The position numbers were made by a program, and so were the translations under genes. Below the pieces are notes generated by a model. It searched no databases. It was given only the letters and a program-made list of their open reading frames with translations, and had not been told where the DNA came from. Shown here piece after piece: positions 1 to 9,576 of a stretch of DNA of 32,948 nt. The stretch comes from Pseudomonadota bacterium (lineage in GTDB: Bacteria > Pseudomonadota > Alphaproteobacteria > Rickettsiales > UBA3002): the NCBI GenBank assembly GCA_963205305.1, contig CAUJIC010000039.1:1-32948 (forward strand), given 5' to 3'. The first letter of the stretch is position 1. Every line of letters begins with the position of its first letter.

Positions 1-138
1 ATGAGCGAGGCACCAAGCCACGGCAAGCCCGCGCTGGTCTATGATCTCAAATGCCCAGGCAGCCAAGCCTATCTGCAATTAGCGAAGGAACTCATCCAGC
101 GCGAGAAGCAATTCACCACCAAAAATGCTGCAGCATAA
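1..138 (+). CDS. parA: ParA chromosome-partitioning ATPase, C-terminal end only
   Basis: Only the last 45 codons lie in the window, in frame 1, ending in TAA. The residues SEAPSHGKPALVYDLKCPGS are the characteristic C-terminal stretch of the Soj/ParA Walker-type ATPases, where SEAPSHGKP is almost invariant. The methionine at position 1 is an internal residue (families usually have RLSEAPS here), not a start. ParA works with ParB to move the chromosome origin. The gene is followed after 38 nt by parB in the same direction, the usual parAB operon. The Walker motifs lie outside the window. Confidence 0.9.
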   Translation: MSEAPSHGKPALVYDLKCPGSQAYLQLAKELIQREKQFTTKNAAA

Positions 139-176
139 AGCTGCACAAATTTTATCAAAAAAGAGGAGAGAATAAC

Positions 177-1121
177 ATGGCACAAGCAAAACAAACCAAG
201 GGTCTCGGTCGCGGGCTTTCATCGTTGATGGGCGAGGCGGCGCTGGTGGAAGTATCGCCCCACAGTACAAGCAAACATGCGGGTGACGTCGAGCGCGATG
301 TGATGCGTTTGCCCATCAGTCAACTGGTCGCGGGCAAGTATCAGCCGCGCCGCCATTTCGATGATGAGGCGCTGACGGAATTATGTGTCTCGATCGAAAA
401 GCATGGGCTGATGCAACCTATTATGGTGCGCGAAATTGCTGCGTTGCAATATGAAATTATTGCAGGTGAGCGTCGCTTCCGTGCCGCCAAATTGGCGAAG
501 CTGAAAGAAGTGCCTGTTATCATCCGTAACGTCAATGATTCTCAGGCGTTGGAATTGGCGTTGATCGAGAATATTCAACGTGCGGATTTGAACCCGCTGG
601 AGGAGGCCGCGGGCTATCAGCGCTTGATGGAAGAATTCGGCTACACGCAAGAGAAACTCTCGCCTATCGTGGGTAAAAGCCGCAGCCATATTGCCAATTT
701 GCTGCGCCTGCTGAAGCTGCCAGAGGGAATAAAAAAACGCATCGATTCCGGCGAGCTGACCATGGGCCATGCCCGCGCGATTCTGATGTCAAAAAACCCC
801 GAGGAACTGGCGCAGCAAATTATCGATATTGGCCTTTCCGTGCGCCAAGCCGAAGAGCGCGCAAAGGGCATTGTTGAGACGCCAAACGTGCCCGATAATG
901 TGGAGATGATTTCGAGCCCCAAAGCGCGGCCGCAAGTGCTGCGCCGCAGTAGCGCCGCCAAGAGCGAGGATGTGCTTCAACTCGAGAATATGTTGGCGGA
1001 TTCCCTAGGTTTGCGCGTGAGCATCGATGCACGCGGGGCACAAGCGGGCGAGGTGATTATCTCTTACGATTCGCTGACGCAGCTCGATGAAATTTTGCGT
1101 CGCCTCGGCGGTGGCATGTAG
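177..1121 (+). CDS. parB: ParB chromosome-partitioning DNA-binding protein
   Basis: A 314-residue ParB/Spo0J. ParB binds parS sites, spreads as a CTP-dependent clamp and stimulates ParA. Visible landmarks: the N-terminal basic GLGRGLSSLMG motif (ParA-interacting), the nuclease-like domain with GERRFRA and ENIQRADLNPLEEA boxes, a helix-turn-helix around YTQEKLSPIVGKSRSHIANLLRL, and a C-terminal dimerisation region ending RRLGGGM. The start at 177 is chosen because it begins the family motif and has GAGGAG about 9 nt upstream; an in-frame ATG at 51 would run through the end of parA. The stop codon directly abuts the stop codon of the convergent yejF with no gap. No perfect parS site was seen in the window. 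Confidence 0.95.
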   Translation: MAQAKQTKGLGRGLSSLMGEAALVEVSPHSTSKHAGDVERDVMRLPISQLVAGKYQPRRHFDDEALTELCVSIEKHGLMQPIMVREIAALQYEIIAGERRFRAAKLAKLKEVPVIIRNVNDSQALELALIENIQRADLNPLEEAAGYQRLMEEFGYTQEKLSPIVGKSRSHIANLLRLLKLPEGIKKRIDSGELTMGHARAILMSKNPEELAQQIIDIGLSVRQAEERAKGIVETPNVPDNVEMISSPKARPQVLRRSSAAKSEDVLQLENMLADSLGLRVSIDARGAQAGEVIISYDSLTQLDEILRRLGGGM

Positions 1122-2702
1122 CTATTTTGCTGCACCAAATGCTGCAGAAAAAAGTTTGCGTGTGTAATCATGCTGCGGTGCAGCAAAAACCGTTTTTGCA
1201 TCGCCTTGTTCCACCACTTCGCCACGTTTGAGGACGAGCACTTGGTGCGCCATGGCGCGTACGGTGCGTAAATCGTGGCTGATGAAGATGTAGGCCACAT
1301 CATGGCTTTGTTGGAGGGATTTAAGTAGCTCCAGCACTTGTTTTTGCACCGACATATCGAGTGCGCTGGTCGGCTCGTCGAGCACTACCAGTGCGGGTTT
1401 GAGGATCATGGCGCGGGCGATGGCAATGCGCTGGCGCTGGCCACCACTGAACTCGTGCGGGTAGCGATGTTGCATGTCCGAAGTGAGGCCGACCTGGGCG
1501 AGAATTTCCTCGAGCCGTGCGGCGTGGTTTGCGGCTTTGGGCTCGTGCAGGCGTAAGCCTTCGAGAATAATATCGCCCACACTCATGCGTGGGTTAAGGC
1601 TGCTGAAGGGGTCTTGAAACACGATTTGCATGTCACTGCGGATGGCGCGCAATTGCTGCACAGTTTGGGTGTCAATGCGGCTGCCCAAAAATACAATGGG
1701 CCCTTCGGATTTGATGAGTCGCAGCAGGGCATAACCAAGCGATGATTTGCCCGAACCTGATTCACCCACCACGCCCAATGTTTCACCTGCATGAAGGGTG
1801 AAAAATGCATTCTTTACCGCCTCCACGACACGCAGTGTCCGACGTAAAATGGGGCTTTTAACAGGAAACGTCACGCTTAGCGTGTCGCAAGAAATAATGG
1901 CTGACGCATTGGGTTTCAGGGGGGCAGGGGAGCCACTGGGCGCTGCGGCGAGCAGCATTTTGGTGTAGTCGTGTTTCGGTGCCTTAAACACCTCGGCGAC
2001 TTTGCCTGTCTCGACGATTTTGCCTTGGTGCATGACGGCGACGCGATCAGCAATTTGCTGCACCATCAGCAGGTCATGCGTGATGAAAATCATCCCCATG
2101 TTGCGGGTGCGTTGGAGGGATTTGAGGAGGTCGAGAATTTGACCCACCAATGTTACATCAAGCGCCGTTGTCGGCTCATCGGCAATCAGCAATTCGGGGT
2201 CGTTCGCAATAGCCATCGCAATCATCACCCGTTGGCGCTCGCCACCCGAAAGTTGGTGCGGGTAAATGGTGCCGCGATCCGCTAAATGCTGCAGGCCGAC
2301 CGAAGCATAAAGCTCGGCCAATTTTTGTTTGGCCGCGGCGCTTTTGGGGCTGATTTTGTTATGCCAGCAATAGGATTCGATGATCTGTTTACTGATGGGG
2401 TGGAGGGGATTCAGGGCCGTCATTGGCTCTTGGAAAATCATCCCCACGTTGCGGCCGCGATAGGCGGTGATATCGGCCTCCCCAAGGCTGCTTAGCGTGG
2501 TTTCATTGAGGGTAATGGCGCCGCTCATTTTGGCGTTACTGGGCAACAGCTTCACGATGGATTGTGCGGTGAGGGATTTGCCCGAGCCTGATTCACCCAC
2601 GAGTGCCAACACTTCGCCACGCGCGAGGGTGAGGGACACATCATCGATGACGGTGGTGTCACCGAAGGCGAGGGTGAGGTTTTGGATGGAAAGGAGGGTC
2701 AT
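1122..2702 (-). CDS. yejF: YejF, double-NBD ATPase of a peptide ABC importer
   Basis: A 526-residue protein (E. coli YejF is close to this length) with two ABC ATPase halves. First half: Walker A GESGSGKS at 36-43, signature LSGGERQ at 151-157, Walker B LLIADEP at 171-177. Second half: Walker A 313-320, signature FSGGQRQ 418-424, Walker B LVVLDEP 438-444. Each half ends with the AP-x-HDYT segment typical of oligopeptide ATPases. It energises the YejB/YejE permease on the cytoplasmic face. Last gene of the yejABEF operon; its ATG overlaps the yejE stop (ATGA). YejABEF in enterobacteria and rhizobia is linked to antimicrobial-peptide sensitivity and to uptake of peptides such as microcin C; related Yej systems in Rhizobiales have been linked to murein peptides. 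Confidence 0.93.
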   Translation of the reverse strand: MTLLSIQNLTLAFGDTTVIDDVSLTLARGEVLALVGESGSGKSLTAQSIVKLLPSNAKMSGAITLNETTLSSLGEADITAYRGRNVGMIFQEPMTALNPLHPISKQIIESYCWHNKISPKSAAAKQKLAELYASVGLQHLADRGTIYPHQLSGGERQRVMIAMAIANDPELLIADEPTTALDVTLVGQILDLLKSLQRTRNMGMIFITHDLLMVQQIADRVAVMHQGKIVETGKVAEVFKAPKHDYTKMLLAAAPSGSPAPLKPNASAIISCDTLSVTFPVKSPILRRTLRVVEAVKNAFFTLHAGETLGVVGESGSGKSSLGYALLRLIKSEGPIVFLGSRIDTQTVQQLRAIRSDMQIVFQDPFSSLNPRMSVGDIILEGLRLHEPKAANHAARLEEILAQVGLTSDMQHRYPHEFSGGQRQRIAIARAMILKPALVVLDEPTSALDMSVQKQVLELLKSLQQSHDVAYIFISHDLRTVRAMAHQVLVLKRGEVVEQGDAKTVFAAPQHDYTRKLFSAAFGAAK

Positions 2703-3736
2703 TTTTCACCCCGCACAAAAATTTTACGGGGGTTGAAGGCATCGCGCACGGCCTCGCCGACGAAGAGCCACAGTGAGAGCATAAAGGCGAGGGTGAAGAA
2801 GCCAATCAGCCCCAGCCACGGTGCTTGTGGGTTGTTTTTGCCTTGCGCCAAAAGCTCGCCCAACGAGGGCGAACCAAGCGGCAAACCGAAGCCCAAAAAG
2901 TCGAGCGAGGTGAGGGTGGTTATGGCACCCGTGATGAGGAAGGGCAGGAAGGTGAAGACGGAGACGAGCGCGTTGGGCAGCACATGGCGGCGCAGGATGG
3001 TGAGCTCGGACAGGCCCAGTGCGCGGGCGGCGCGTACATAATCGAAATTGCGGGCGCGGAGGAACTCGGCGCGCACCACATCCACCAGATTCATCCAGCG
3101 GAAAAGGAGCATGAGGCCGAGCACCCACCAGAAATTAGGGGTGACGATGGAGGAGAGAATGATGAGCAAAAAGAGGACGGGAATGCCCTCCCAAATCTCG
3201 ATGAAACGCTGGAGGGCAAGGTCGATCCAGCCGCCGAAATAGCCGCTGAGCGCGCCGATGGTGATGCCGATGATGGATGAGAAAAAGACGAGCAGCATGG
3301 CGAAACACATGCTGAGGCGGAAGCCATAGATGATGCGGGCGAGCACATCGCGCGCTTGGTCATCCGTGCCGAAGAAATTATCGAGCGACGGTGCGGAGGG
3401 GGCGCGGGTGGTGTGGAAGTTGATGGTGCGATAATCGAACGGGATAGGGGCGCGCAATATCCACCCGTCGCTACGGATTTCGTTGATGACCCACGGGTCG
3501 TTATAATCGGCCTCGGACTCCATGAATCCGCCGAATGTATCCTTCTCAATATAGGTGTGGAGGATGGGTGAGAGTAGCTGGCCCTTATACGAAATCAGCA
3601 GCGGCTTATCGTTCGCGATGAGTTCCGCGAACACGCTGAGCGTGAATAAACTTAGAAGGATAATGGCGCTGATATAGCCGCGGCGATTGGCCTTGAACGT
3701 GGCGATGCGGCGCTTGGTGATGGGGGAAAGGGTCAT
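2699..3736 (-). CDS. yejE: YejE, peptide ABC importer permease
   Basis: A 345-residue inner-membrane permease of the OppC/DppC type. It has the N-terminal [15 protein letters not shown] segment and a first helix, then a long periplasmic loop that includes the family's [16 protein letters not shown] stretch. The membrane domain carries the EAA-like loop [18 protein letters not shown], which contacts the ATPase. It forms the transmembrane channel with YejB. The start overlaps the yejB stop by 4 nt and the stop overlaps the yejF start by 4 nt, so translation is probably coupled. Assignment rests on domain layout and the intact A-B-E-F gene order. Confidence 0.92.
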   Translation of the reverse strand: MTLSPITKRRIATFKANRRGYISAIILLSLFTLSVFAELIANDKPLLISYKGQLLSPILHTYIEKDTFGGFMESEADYNDPWVINEIRSDGWILRAPIPFDYRTINFHTTRAPSAPSLDNFFGTDDQARDVLARIIYGFRLSMCFAMLLVFFSSIIGITIGALSGYFGGWIDLALQRFIEIWEGIPVLFLLIILSSIVTPNFWWVLGLMLLFRWMNLVDVVRAEFLRARNFDYVRAARALGLSELTILRRHVLPNALVSVFTFLPFLITGAITTLTSLDFLGFGLPLGSPSLGELLAQGKNNPQAPWLGLIGFFTLAFMLSLWLFVGEAVRDAFNPRKIFVRGEK

Positions 3737-4833
3737 GAGCGCCCCTCGAAATCAATCCGTGGGTCGACCAGCATGTAGGTGATATCGCCCAGCAATTTCA
3801 GCACCAAGCCGATGAGGGTGAAGATGAAGAGGGTGCCGAACATGACGGGGTAATCGCGGGCGACGGCCGATTCGAAACCGAGCAGCCCCAAGCCATCGAG
3901 CGAGAAGATGACCTCAATCAGGAGCGAACTAGTGAATAGCACGCCGAGAATGGCGGCGGGTAAGCCCGCGATGACAATCAGCATGGCGTTGCGGAAGACA
4001 TGGCCATAGAGCACGCGGCGCTCACTGATGCCTTTGGCGCGCGCGGTCATCACATAGTGCTTCGAAATTTCCTCGATGAAAGAGTTTTTGGTGAGCAGAG
4101 TGAGGGAGGCGAAACCACCCACCACCATGGCCGTAACAGGTAACGCCATATGCCAGAGATAATCGAGAATTTTACCGCCGATGCTGAGCGTCTCCCAATC
4201 ATCAGACGTGATGCCGCGTAGGGGGAACCATTGGAAATAGCTGCCGCCCGCGAAGAGGATGAGTAGCAGAATGGCGAAGAGGAAGGCGGGGATGGCTTGG
4301 CCGATGGCGACGGCGGTGGAGGTCCAGACATCGAAGCTGGTGCCGTCGTTCACTGCCTTGCGGATCCCAAGGGGAATGGAGACGAGGTAGACGATGAGAG
4401 TCGTCCACAAGCCCAGCGAAATGGAGACGGGGAGTTTTTCGAGAACGAGGGTAATGACGGGCGTGTCGCGGAAGAAGCTATTGCCAAAATCGAAATGGGC
4501 GTATTGCTTCAGCATCAGCCAAAAGCGCTCGTGTGCGGGCTTGTCGAAGCCATATTGTTTTTTGATTTCGGCGATGAGTTCGGGGTCGATCCCCTGCGCG
4601 CCGCGATACGCATTCGCCCCGCCGCCGCTGGTGGTGGTGACGGATGCCGCGCTCATATCACCACCACCGCCAATGCGGTCACTCGCACCGTGGGCGCCAG
4701 GGGTGGTGAGCTTCACAATCATCTGCTCCACGGGCCCCCCAGGGGCGGCTTGGATGATGGCGAAATTGATGAGCAGGATGCCTAGCAACGTTGGAATCAT
4801 CAGCAGTAGGCGGCGGAGGATGTAACCGGTCAT
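3733..4833 (-). CDS. yejB: YejB, peptide ABC importer permease
   Basis: A 366-residue OppB/DppB-type permease (E. coli YejB is about 364). It begins with the family motif [16 protein letters not shown], has the APGGPVEQ segment after helix 1, a Gly/Ser-rich stretch (about 50-75), then [19 protein letters not shown] and a multi-helix domain with the EAA-type loop [12 protein letters not shown]. It ends in [10 protein letters not shown], the standard YejB C-terminus. It pairs with YejE in the inner membrane. The 4-nt overlaps with yejA upstream and yejE downstream indicate one transcript. Confidence 0.93.
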   Translation of the reverse strand: MTGYILRRLLLMIPTLLGILLINFAIIQAAPGGPVEQMIVKLTTPGAHGASDRIGGGGDMSAASVTTTSGGGANAYRGAQGIDPELIAEIKKQYGFDKPAHERFWLMLKQYAHFDFGNSFFRDTPVITLVLEKLPVSISLGLWTTLIVYLVSIPLGIRKAVNDGTSFDVWTSTAVAIGQAIPAFLFAILLLILFAGGSYFQWFPLRGITSDDWETLSIGGKILDYLWHMALPVTAMVVGGFASLTLLTKNSFIEEISKHYVMTARAKGISERRVLYGHVFRNAMLIVIAGLPAAILGVLFTSSLLIEVIFSLDGLGLLGFESAVARDYPVMFGTLFIFTLIGLVLKLLGDITYMLVDPRIDFEGRS

Positions 4834-6671
4834 TTTGCGCCCTCCTTGTTGCTCGCCTCAGGCGCAGCCTGCTGCCACCATGTATCGATGCCAAGGCTAT
4901 AGGCGGGGGTGATGGCGGGGCGGCCGAATTGGTTCCAATAGAGCACGCGCCATGCGCTGAGGTTCCAGTGGGGGATGATGTAATGCTCATGCGTCAGCAC
5001 CCTATCCAGCGCGCGGGCGGCGGGGCGCAGCTCATCGAGCTGTTGGGATTTTTGGATGCGTTCAACGAGAGCATCTACTGCAGGGTTTTTCACGCCGCCG
5101 ATGTTTTGGCTGCCCTCGATATCCGCTTGGCTGGAGTGCCAATAGAGGTACTGCTCGGTGGAGGGGTAGAACAGGCCGAGATTCCACCACACGGACACGA
5201 TGTCGAACTGTTTTTTCTCGAGGCGTTTTTGGTATTGCGAGGCATCGACATAGCGGAAGGTGGAATCAATGCCGAGCTTTTGCAAATTGTGGCGCATGAT
5301 GCCAATGACGCGCTCGAAGGTTTTTTGCGTCATCAGAAATTCAATCGTCAGCTGCTCGCCCGTTTTGGCGTTGATGCGCTTGCCATCTTTCATCACCCAG
5401 CCTGCCTCGTTGAGAAGGTTCTGCGCGCGGATGAGGTTGGCGCGGGCGATGCCCGAACCATCGGTGGTGGGGACGGTGTATTCAGCGGTGAACAGGGCAG
5501 GGGGCAGGCTGCTGGCGAAGGGTTTGAGGAGTGCCTTCTCGGCCGCATCGGGCAGGCCTTTGGCCTCGAACTCGGTGTTGTTGAAATAGCTGCGGCCGCG
5601 CTCGTAGGCATTATAAAACAGGGTCTGGTTCATCCATTGGAAATCGAGCGTCAGGCCGATGGCTTCGCGGACCCTAGGGTCATTGAATTTAGGAAGTCTG
5701 GTGTTAAAGATAAAACCCTGCATGCCGCGCGGAATTTTGTTGGGGATTTTGGTTTTGACCAGTGCGCCTGATTCGACGGCGGGGATGTTGTAGGATGTGG
5801 CCCAGTTGCGGGCGATGAATTCTTCGTAGTAATCGAACTGGTGGGATTTGATGCCCTCGAGCGCGACGGTGTCGTCGCGGTAGACATCGAAACGAATCAC
5901 ATCGAAATTGTTGAAGCCGCGCTGGGTGGGCAAGTCCGCCGCCCAATAGTTTTTGTCGCGCGTGAAGGTGATGGAACGCCCCGCTTCGATGCTGCTTACG
6001 ACATAAGGCCCCGAGCCAATCGGCGCGGCGAGGGTAGTTTTGTCGAAGGGCACGCATTGCGCGATTGTTTTGTCTGTTTTACTTTCTTGCCCCCCCCCAC
6101 AAAAATAATGCTTCGGCAGCACAGGCATGCTGGCGGCAATGAGGGGTAACTCACGCAGATGTTTATCGGCGAAGGTGAAGCGCACGGCGTTGTTGCCCAG
6201 CGCTTTGATGGTGATGGGTTTATATTGCACCTTGAGGCTGGGGTGGCCTTTCTCCTTCAGGGTGTTGAAGCTCCACACCACATCCTCGGCGGTGATGGCT
6301 TTGCCGTCGCTCCAGCGTGCGTTGGGGTTCAGGGTGAAATCGGCGAAACTGCGATCCGCTGCGAGGCGAATATCCATGGCGATGAGGGGGTAATAGGATT
6401 GCGGCTCGTCATAGGATTGAACCATGAGCGATTGATAGACATAGGAGCTGATGCCAGGGGCGGCGATGCCCTTAAGGATGAACGGGTTGGTGCTATCGAA
6501 CGCGGCGCTGGTGGAAAGGCGGAGCGTGCCACCTTTGGGAGCATTCACGTTCACGTAATCAAAATGTGCGAAGCCTTGTTTATATTTCAGCTCGCCCCAC
6601 AGGGCAATGCCATGCGCTGCGTAGGCAGGGGCGGCAAACAAGAGGGCAAGGGCGAGCACGAGTCGTTTCAT
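4830..6671 (-). CDS. yejA: YejA, periplasmic peptide-binding protein of an ABC importer
   Basis: A 613-residue extracellular solute-binding protein, family 5. It has a clear signal peptide ([18 protein letters not shown], cleaved before AHG), then [15 protein letters not shown] and [11 protein letters not shown], which mark YejA and its relatives. Later landmarks: [19 protein letters not shown] and IGSGPYVV. It captures peptides for YejB/E/F. Compared with my recollection of typical relatives, residues about 190-207 form an extra loop bracketed by cysteines 191 and 206; its Gly192-194 are encoded by an uninterrupted run of nine G (6090-6098). No convincing Shine-Dalgarno precedes the ATG. First gene of the yej cluster; a possible promoter would lie in 6672-6732. 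Confidence 0.92.
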   Translation of the reverse strand: MKRLVLALALLFAAPAYAAHGIALWGELKYKQGFAHFDYVNVNAPKGGTLRLSTSAAFDSTNPFILKGIAAPGISSYVYQSLMVQSYDEPQSYYPLIAMDIRLAADRSFADFTLNPNARWSDGKAITAEDVVWSFNTLKEKGHPSLKVQYKPITIKALGNNAVRFTFADKHLRELPLIAASMPVLPKHYFCGGGQESKTDKTIAQCVPFDKTTLAAPIGSGPYVVSSIEAGRSITFTRDKNYWAADLPTQRGFNNFDVIRFDVYRDDTVALEGIKSHQFDYYEEFIARNWATSYNIPAVESGALVKTKIPNKIPRGMQGFIFNTRLPKFNDPRVREAIGLTLDFQWMNQTLFYNAYERGRSYFNNTEFEAKGLPDAAEKALLKPFASSLPPALFTAEYTVPTTDGSGIARANLIRAQNLLNEAGWVMKDGKRINAKTGEQLTIEFLMTQKTFERVIGIMRHNLQKLGIDSTFRYVDASQYQKRLEKKQFDIVSVWWNLGLFYPSTEQYLYWHSSQADIEGSQNIGGVKNPAVDALVERIQKSQQLDELRPAARALDRVLTHEHYIIPHWNLSAWRVLYWNQFGRPAITPAYSLGIDTWWQQAAPEASNKEGAK

Positions 6672-6732
6672 GGCGCGAAGTTAGGGCGCGCAAGGCATAA
6701 CGTCAATCAATAGCGTGAAGCCGATGTAGTAG

Positions 6733-7362
6733 CTAATCGATGCATATGCTGTTGGTTATTTTTCCCTTATCGAATTTACTGTGGCAACCAAAGTGTGAAT
6801 TGTTTCTAGCACATATTCCATGCGACATATCTTGTTCGGGATTTGCAAGGGTCATTGGCTGCGCTTGGCAATTATTTGACAAACAATCATCACCCGACTG
6901 ACAGGATTTTCCTGCATCAGAGTAATAACGAATGCAGCCATGTATTCCCCACATACCTTGCGGTTCCCACGTATGATCTGGCTTGTTTAGGCATGATTTT
7001 TTTCTTTCTATCTCATCAGGCATACGACAGTAAGATCTACGGCTACCGCCTTTAGAAACGCCACCAAATGTCCCGTATTTTCCTTTTTGGTTTCGGCATT
7101 TCTCTATTTCTTTTAGTTTGTATTGATTGATACATTCAAAAGTATCGTCATCAAGCTTTATCCACGTGCTCTCTGTATTAGAGACACATCTCTTTCGTTC
7201 TATCTCTGGGTCAATAGGTGCAGTGGGCGGCGCTGGAATGGGTGGCGGCTCATTTGCAACTTTTTGAGGGATTATATTAATCGGTTGAGCCAATGTCAGG
7301 AGGGGCGCTGAAAGAACAGTTGCTGCAATAAAACAAAAGACTGTTTTTTGACAGAGCGTCAT
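6733..7362 (-). CDS. Secreted Cys-rich protein of unknown function with three internal repeats
   Basis: I do not recognise this 209-residue protein. A signal peptide (hydrophobic 7-24, likely cleavage near residue 25, LTLA/QP) is followed by a Pro-rich linker (39-50) and then 12 cysteines at 59, 77, 89, 112, 124, 143, 154, 160, 165, 184, 193 and 207. Three degenerate repeats start EIERKRC (53), EIEKC (85) and EIERKKSC (117). Units 1 and 3 share C-x7-W, with the next Cys 9-10 residues after the Trp. A CQSGDDCLSNNC segment (154-165) resembles disulfide knots of exported proteins. A periplasmic or extracellular disulfide-bonded protein is inferred. The DNA is visibly AT-rich (17 G/C in the 60 nt from 7081), unlike the flanking genes, suggesting acquisition. 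It sits 17 nt after the SPFH gene and 61 nt before yejA on the same strand. Confidence 0.75.
   Translation of the reverse strand: MTLCQKTVFCFIAATVLSAPLLTLAQPINIIPQKVANEPPPIPAPPTAPIDPEIERKRCVSNTESTWIKLDDDTFECINQYKLKEIEKCRNQKGKYGTFGGVSKGGSRRSYCRMPDEIERKKSCLNKPDHTWEPQGMWGIHGCIRYYSDAGKSCQSGDDCLSNNCQAQPMTLANPEQDMSHGICARNNSHFGCHSKFDKGKITNSICID
6934..7206 (-). repeat. Three degenerate EIERK-Cys protein repeats inside the secreted orphan
   Basis: This interval codes for residues 53-143 of the Cys-rich secreted protein. Unit 1 spans 53-77, unit 2 85-112 and unit 3 117-143. All begin with EIE and a basic residue followed by cysteine, and each closes with a second cysteine. Units 1 and 3 are closest, sharing EIERK, C, and Trp eight positions after the Cys; unit 2 has Tyr instead of Trp and a Gly/Ser-rich insertion. 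The similarity is by eye at protein level only. Confidence 0.6.
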
Positions 7363-7379
7363 CCTTTAATTCCTGATAA

Positions 7380-8342
7380 CTACTTCGGCTTGTTCCATGG
7401 GTTCGCCGCGTCCTTGCTTTGGCCGCGGGATTGTTTGATGGTCTCAAACACGCTCATGGCTTGGGCGACCATGCCGCCGGTATCATTCGCGTTGGCGGGC
7501 AGCAGCATGGTGGTGGAATTTTTCGCGAGCTTCTCGAAGGCGCCGACATATTGCTCGGCCACGCGGAGCGAAATTGCATCCTCGCCACCGGGGCGGGTGA
7601 TGGCGGCAGCGATGAGCTCGATGCCTTTCGCGGTTGCTTCCGACACCGCAATAATAGCTTCTGCTTCCCCGCGCGCTCGGTTGACTTGGTCGGTCAGCGC
7701 GGCTTCGGAGTTCAACACGACTTCTTGTTTTGCGCCTTCGGCCATGTTGATTTTCGATTGGCGTAAGCCTTCGGATTGAAGGATTTCCGCCCGCTTCTGG
7801 CGCTCGGCGGCGACTTGCAATTCCATTGCTTTCAGCACACTGCTTGGGGGGGTGATGTTTTTAATTTCGTAACGCATGCACTGGATGCCCCATGTCTGCG
7901 AGGCTTGGTTGAGCGAGGTGACGATGTTGGCGTTGAGCTGCTCGCGCTCCTCGAAACATTGATCGAGGCTGAGCTTACCAATCTCGGAACGCATGAGGGT
8001 TTGGGCAAGCTGGCTGATGGCATAGATGGGGTTGGATACACCATACGACGCCTGTTTGGGGTCGATGATACGCAAATAGAGTACGCCATCCATCATCATG
8101 GTCACGTTATCACGCGTGATGGCGGGTTGTTCCTGCACCTCGTGGGCGAATTCTTTCAGCGAGTGCTTATAGGCGACTTTTTGGGTGATGGGGTTCAGGA
8201 TGTTCAATCCTGGCTCCAGCACGGCGGTGTAGCTGCCGAACCGCTCGACGACCCATGCTTGTTGTTCGGGCACAATTTTGATGCCCTTGAAGAGCATAAT
8301 GAGGCCAATGAGGCCAAGTGCGAAGAAAAGAAATAAACCCAT
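7380..8342 (-). CDS. qmcA: SPFH/Band 7 membrane protein (QmcA/stomatin type)
   Basis: A 320-residue SPFH protein: one N-terminal membrane helix (residues 2-18, very hydrophobic), then KIVPEQQAWVVERFGSY, the standard opening of paraslipin/QmcA proteins, and the Band 7 domain with LEPGLNILNPITQKVAYKHSLKE and IGKLSLDQCFEERE. An Ala/Glu-rich coiled-coil segment (about 190-250) follows, then a C-terminal tail. These proteins form large membrane rings that organise microdomains and modulate membrane proteases. The partner NfeD gene is 30 nt upstream on the same strand, the usual pairing (E. coli qmcA-ybbK), which strengthens the call. Confidence 0.9.
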   Translation of the reverse strand: MGLFLFFALGLIGLIMLFKGIKIVPEQQAWVVERFGSYTAVLEPGLNILNPITQKVAYKHSLKEFAHEVQEQPAITRDNVTMMMDGVLYLRIIDPKQASYGVSNPIYAISQLAQTLMRSEIGKLSLDQCFEEREQLNANIVTSLNQASQTWGIQCMRYEIKNITPPSSVLKAMELQVAAERQKRAEILQSEGLRQSKINMAEGAKQEVVLNSEAALTDQVNRARGEAEAIIAVSEATAKGIELIAAAITRPGGEDAISLRVAEQYVGAFEKLAKNSTTMLLPANANDTGGMVAQAMSVFETIKQSRGQSKDAANPWNKPK

Positions 8343-8372
8343 GGTAAGCTCCTGAAACTATGCAGTGGAAGG

Positions 8373-8813
8373 TTATTTTTTGGGGCGGACAAAAACGAGG
8401 TTTCCCTCGATGCGTTCGATGGTAACAGCCGTGCCTTCAGCGACGGCATCGAGGCCATCATTTTCGACGAGCTGGGCACGCATGAGGGTACCCGACCATT
8501 TGACCTGACCCTCCTTGTTGCCGACCAAACCACCCACCCCTACCATGGCTTCGGTGCCGACGATATTGGAGTAGGGCTCTGGGCTTTTTGTCTTGAGTTT
8601 GCTCCATAATATGGCCGCACTCGTGACGCTCATGGCAAAGAACAAAACAAACTGGAGAAGGACGGAATCGGCGTCAAGGAAGCCCAATTCGACCGCGCCA
8701 CCAATGATGAGGGCGGCAATGCCTGCAAACAAAAAACCAATACCCGGAATGCCAAATATCTCGAGGGCAATAAACACGGCTCCACCTAGGAGCCATAGAA
8801 TGGTCGGCGACAT
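8373..8813 (-). CDS. NfeD-family membrane protein (short form, YbbK-like)
   Basis: A 146-residue protein with two or three N-terminal membrane helices (about 5-70; motif ALEIFGIPGIGFLFAGIAALIIGG) and a C-terminal soluble beta-barrel (OB-type) from about residue 85, containing VGGLVGNKEGQVKWSGTLMRAQ and the closing GTAVTIERIEGNLVFVRPK. This is the short NfeD form without the serine-protease domain, which acts as partner of SPFH proteins. GGAGG lies about 5 nt before the ATG at 8813. It precedes the SPFH gene in the same operon, with 30 nt between them, and follows the cytochrome c gene by 15 nt. Confidence 0.88.
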   Translation of the reverse strand: MSPTILWLLGGAVFIALEIFGIPGIGFLFAGIAALIIGGAVELGFLDADSVLLQFVLFFAMSVTSAAILWSKLKTKSPEPYSNIVGTEAMVGVGGLVGNKEGQVKWSGTLMRAQLVENDGLDAVAEGTAVTIERIEGNLVFVRPKK

Positions 8814-8828
8814 AAAACCTCCAGAGAA

Positions 8829-9458
8829 TTAGTGTTTGGCAGGTACCTCGGCTGGTTTGGCGGCTTCGGCTGGCGCAGCCTCGGCGGGCTTGGCGCTTGC
8901 CACTGGTAATTTAATAGGGCTATCCGAGAGGGTAGCCAAATATGCGATTAGGTTCGCGCGTTCCTGATCTTTGGAGGTGCCCGCAAAGGCCATGATGGTA
9001 CCTGGGACGGTTTTCTTTGGGTTCCACTGGAATTTGTTCATTTCCTCAAACGTCCATTTGCCGCCATGGGCTTTCATGGCCGAGGAATAATTAAAGCCCG
9101 CAGCGCTGCCAACAGCGCGATTCATGATGCCGTAAAGTGCTGGGCCGACCTTGTTTGCACCGCCTTTGGTGCCATCGTGGCAGGTGGTGCATTTTTTACT
9201 GAAGAGCGTTTCACCCGCTTTAACATCGGCCGTGGCATAGAGTGCAGAAATATCAGGCGCGGTTTGGGGTGCTGCCGCAGCACCGCCTTCGGCCACTTCG
9301 GTGACTTCGATGCTATAGCCACGCTTTTCCTCAGCGTGGGCACCTGCGTGCGCAGGCCCACCGAAATAGAGGAACTCGGTGACTTTACCGCAGACCATTC
9401 CGATGAGACCCGCGCAAAGGATGGCGGCAGCGGCTTTATTCATTGATAGATTCGACAT
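8829..9458 (-). CDS. Membrane-anchored c-type cytochrome (CycM/c552-like)
   Basis: A 209-residue class I cytochrome c. An uncleaved N-terminal hydrophobic segment (about 9-24) anchors it to the periplasmic face, followed by YFGGPAHAGAH. The heme-binding motif is CTTCH at 90-94, and the likely distal ligand is Met156 in GTIMAFAG. The fold is that of mitochondrial-like CycM proteins, which carry electrons from the bc1 complex to terminal oxidases. It ends in a low-complexity Ala/Pro/Glu/Lys tail (about 188-209), beyond the usual fold. It is transcribed divergently from kdsB with 118 nt between the starts; a cycM-kdsB neighbourhood is common in Alphaproteobacteria. The bc1 operon at 15676-18460 is its likely electron donor. 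Confidence 0.9.
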   Translation of the reverse strand: MSNLSMNKAAAAILCAGLIGMVCGKVTEFLYFGGPAHAGAHAEEKRGYSIEVTEVAEGGAAAAPQTAPDISALYATADVKAGETLFSKKCTTCHDGTKGGANKVGPALYGIMNRAVGSAAGFNYSSAMKAHGGKWTFEEMNKFQWNPKKTVPGTIMAFAGTSKDQERANLIAYLATLSDSPIKLPVASAKPAEAAPAEAAKPAEVPAKH

Positions 9459-9576
9459 AAGGACCCGTCACGTTTGTTTTGTTGTCATTTGTGGCTGTCG
9501 CGGCTAACGACAAAGCTAACTTGGGCGGTAGCATACGCATCGCATGCTCGCAACATTTTTAGAAAGTCTTACGGCT

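Noticed and set aside
1171..1182. TGCTGCGGTGCA, the phasin-promoter-like motif, near the end of yejF
   Set aside because: It is explained by the coding sequence for the conserved AAPQH residues of the YejF C-terminus, so it is not evidence of regulation here.
1783..1800. Half-match to the parS consensus (TGTTTCAC) near parB
   Set aside because: Only one half-site matches, it lies within yejF coding sequence, and the second half is absent.
6090..6098. G-run in yejA as a frameshift error
   Set aside because: The frame stays open and family-like on both sides of the run, so the sequence as given is consistent with an intact gene.
6672..6732. TTGACG with TAACTT 17 nt later as the yejA promoter
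   Set aside because: The -10 match is poor and the start point would leave almost no leader; it was not listed as a feature.
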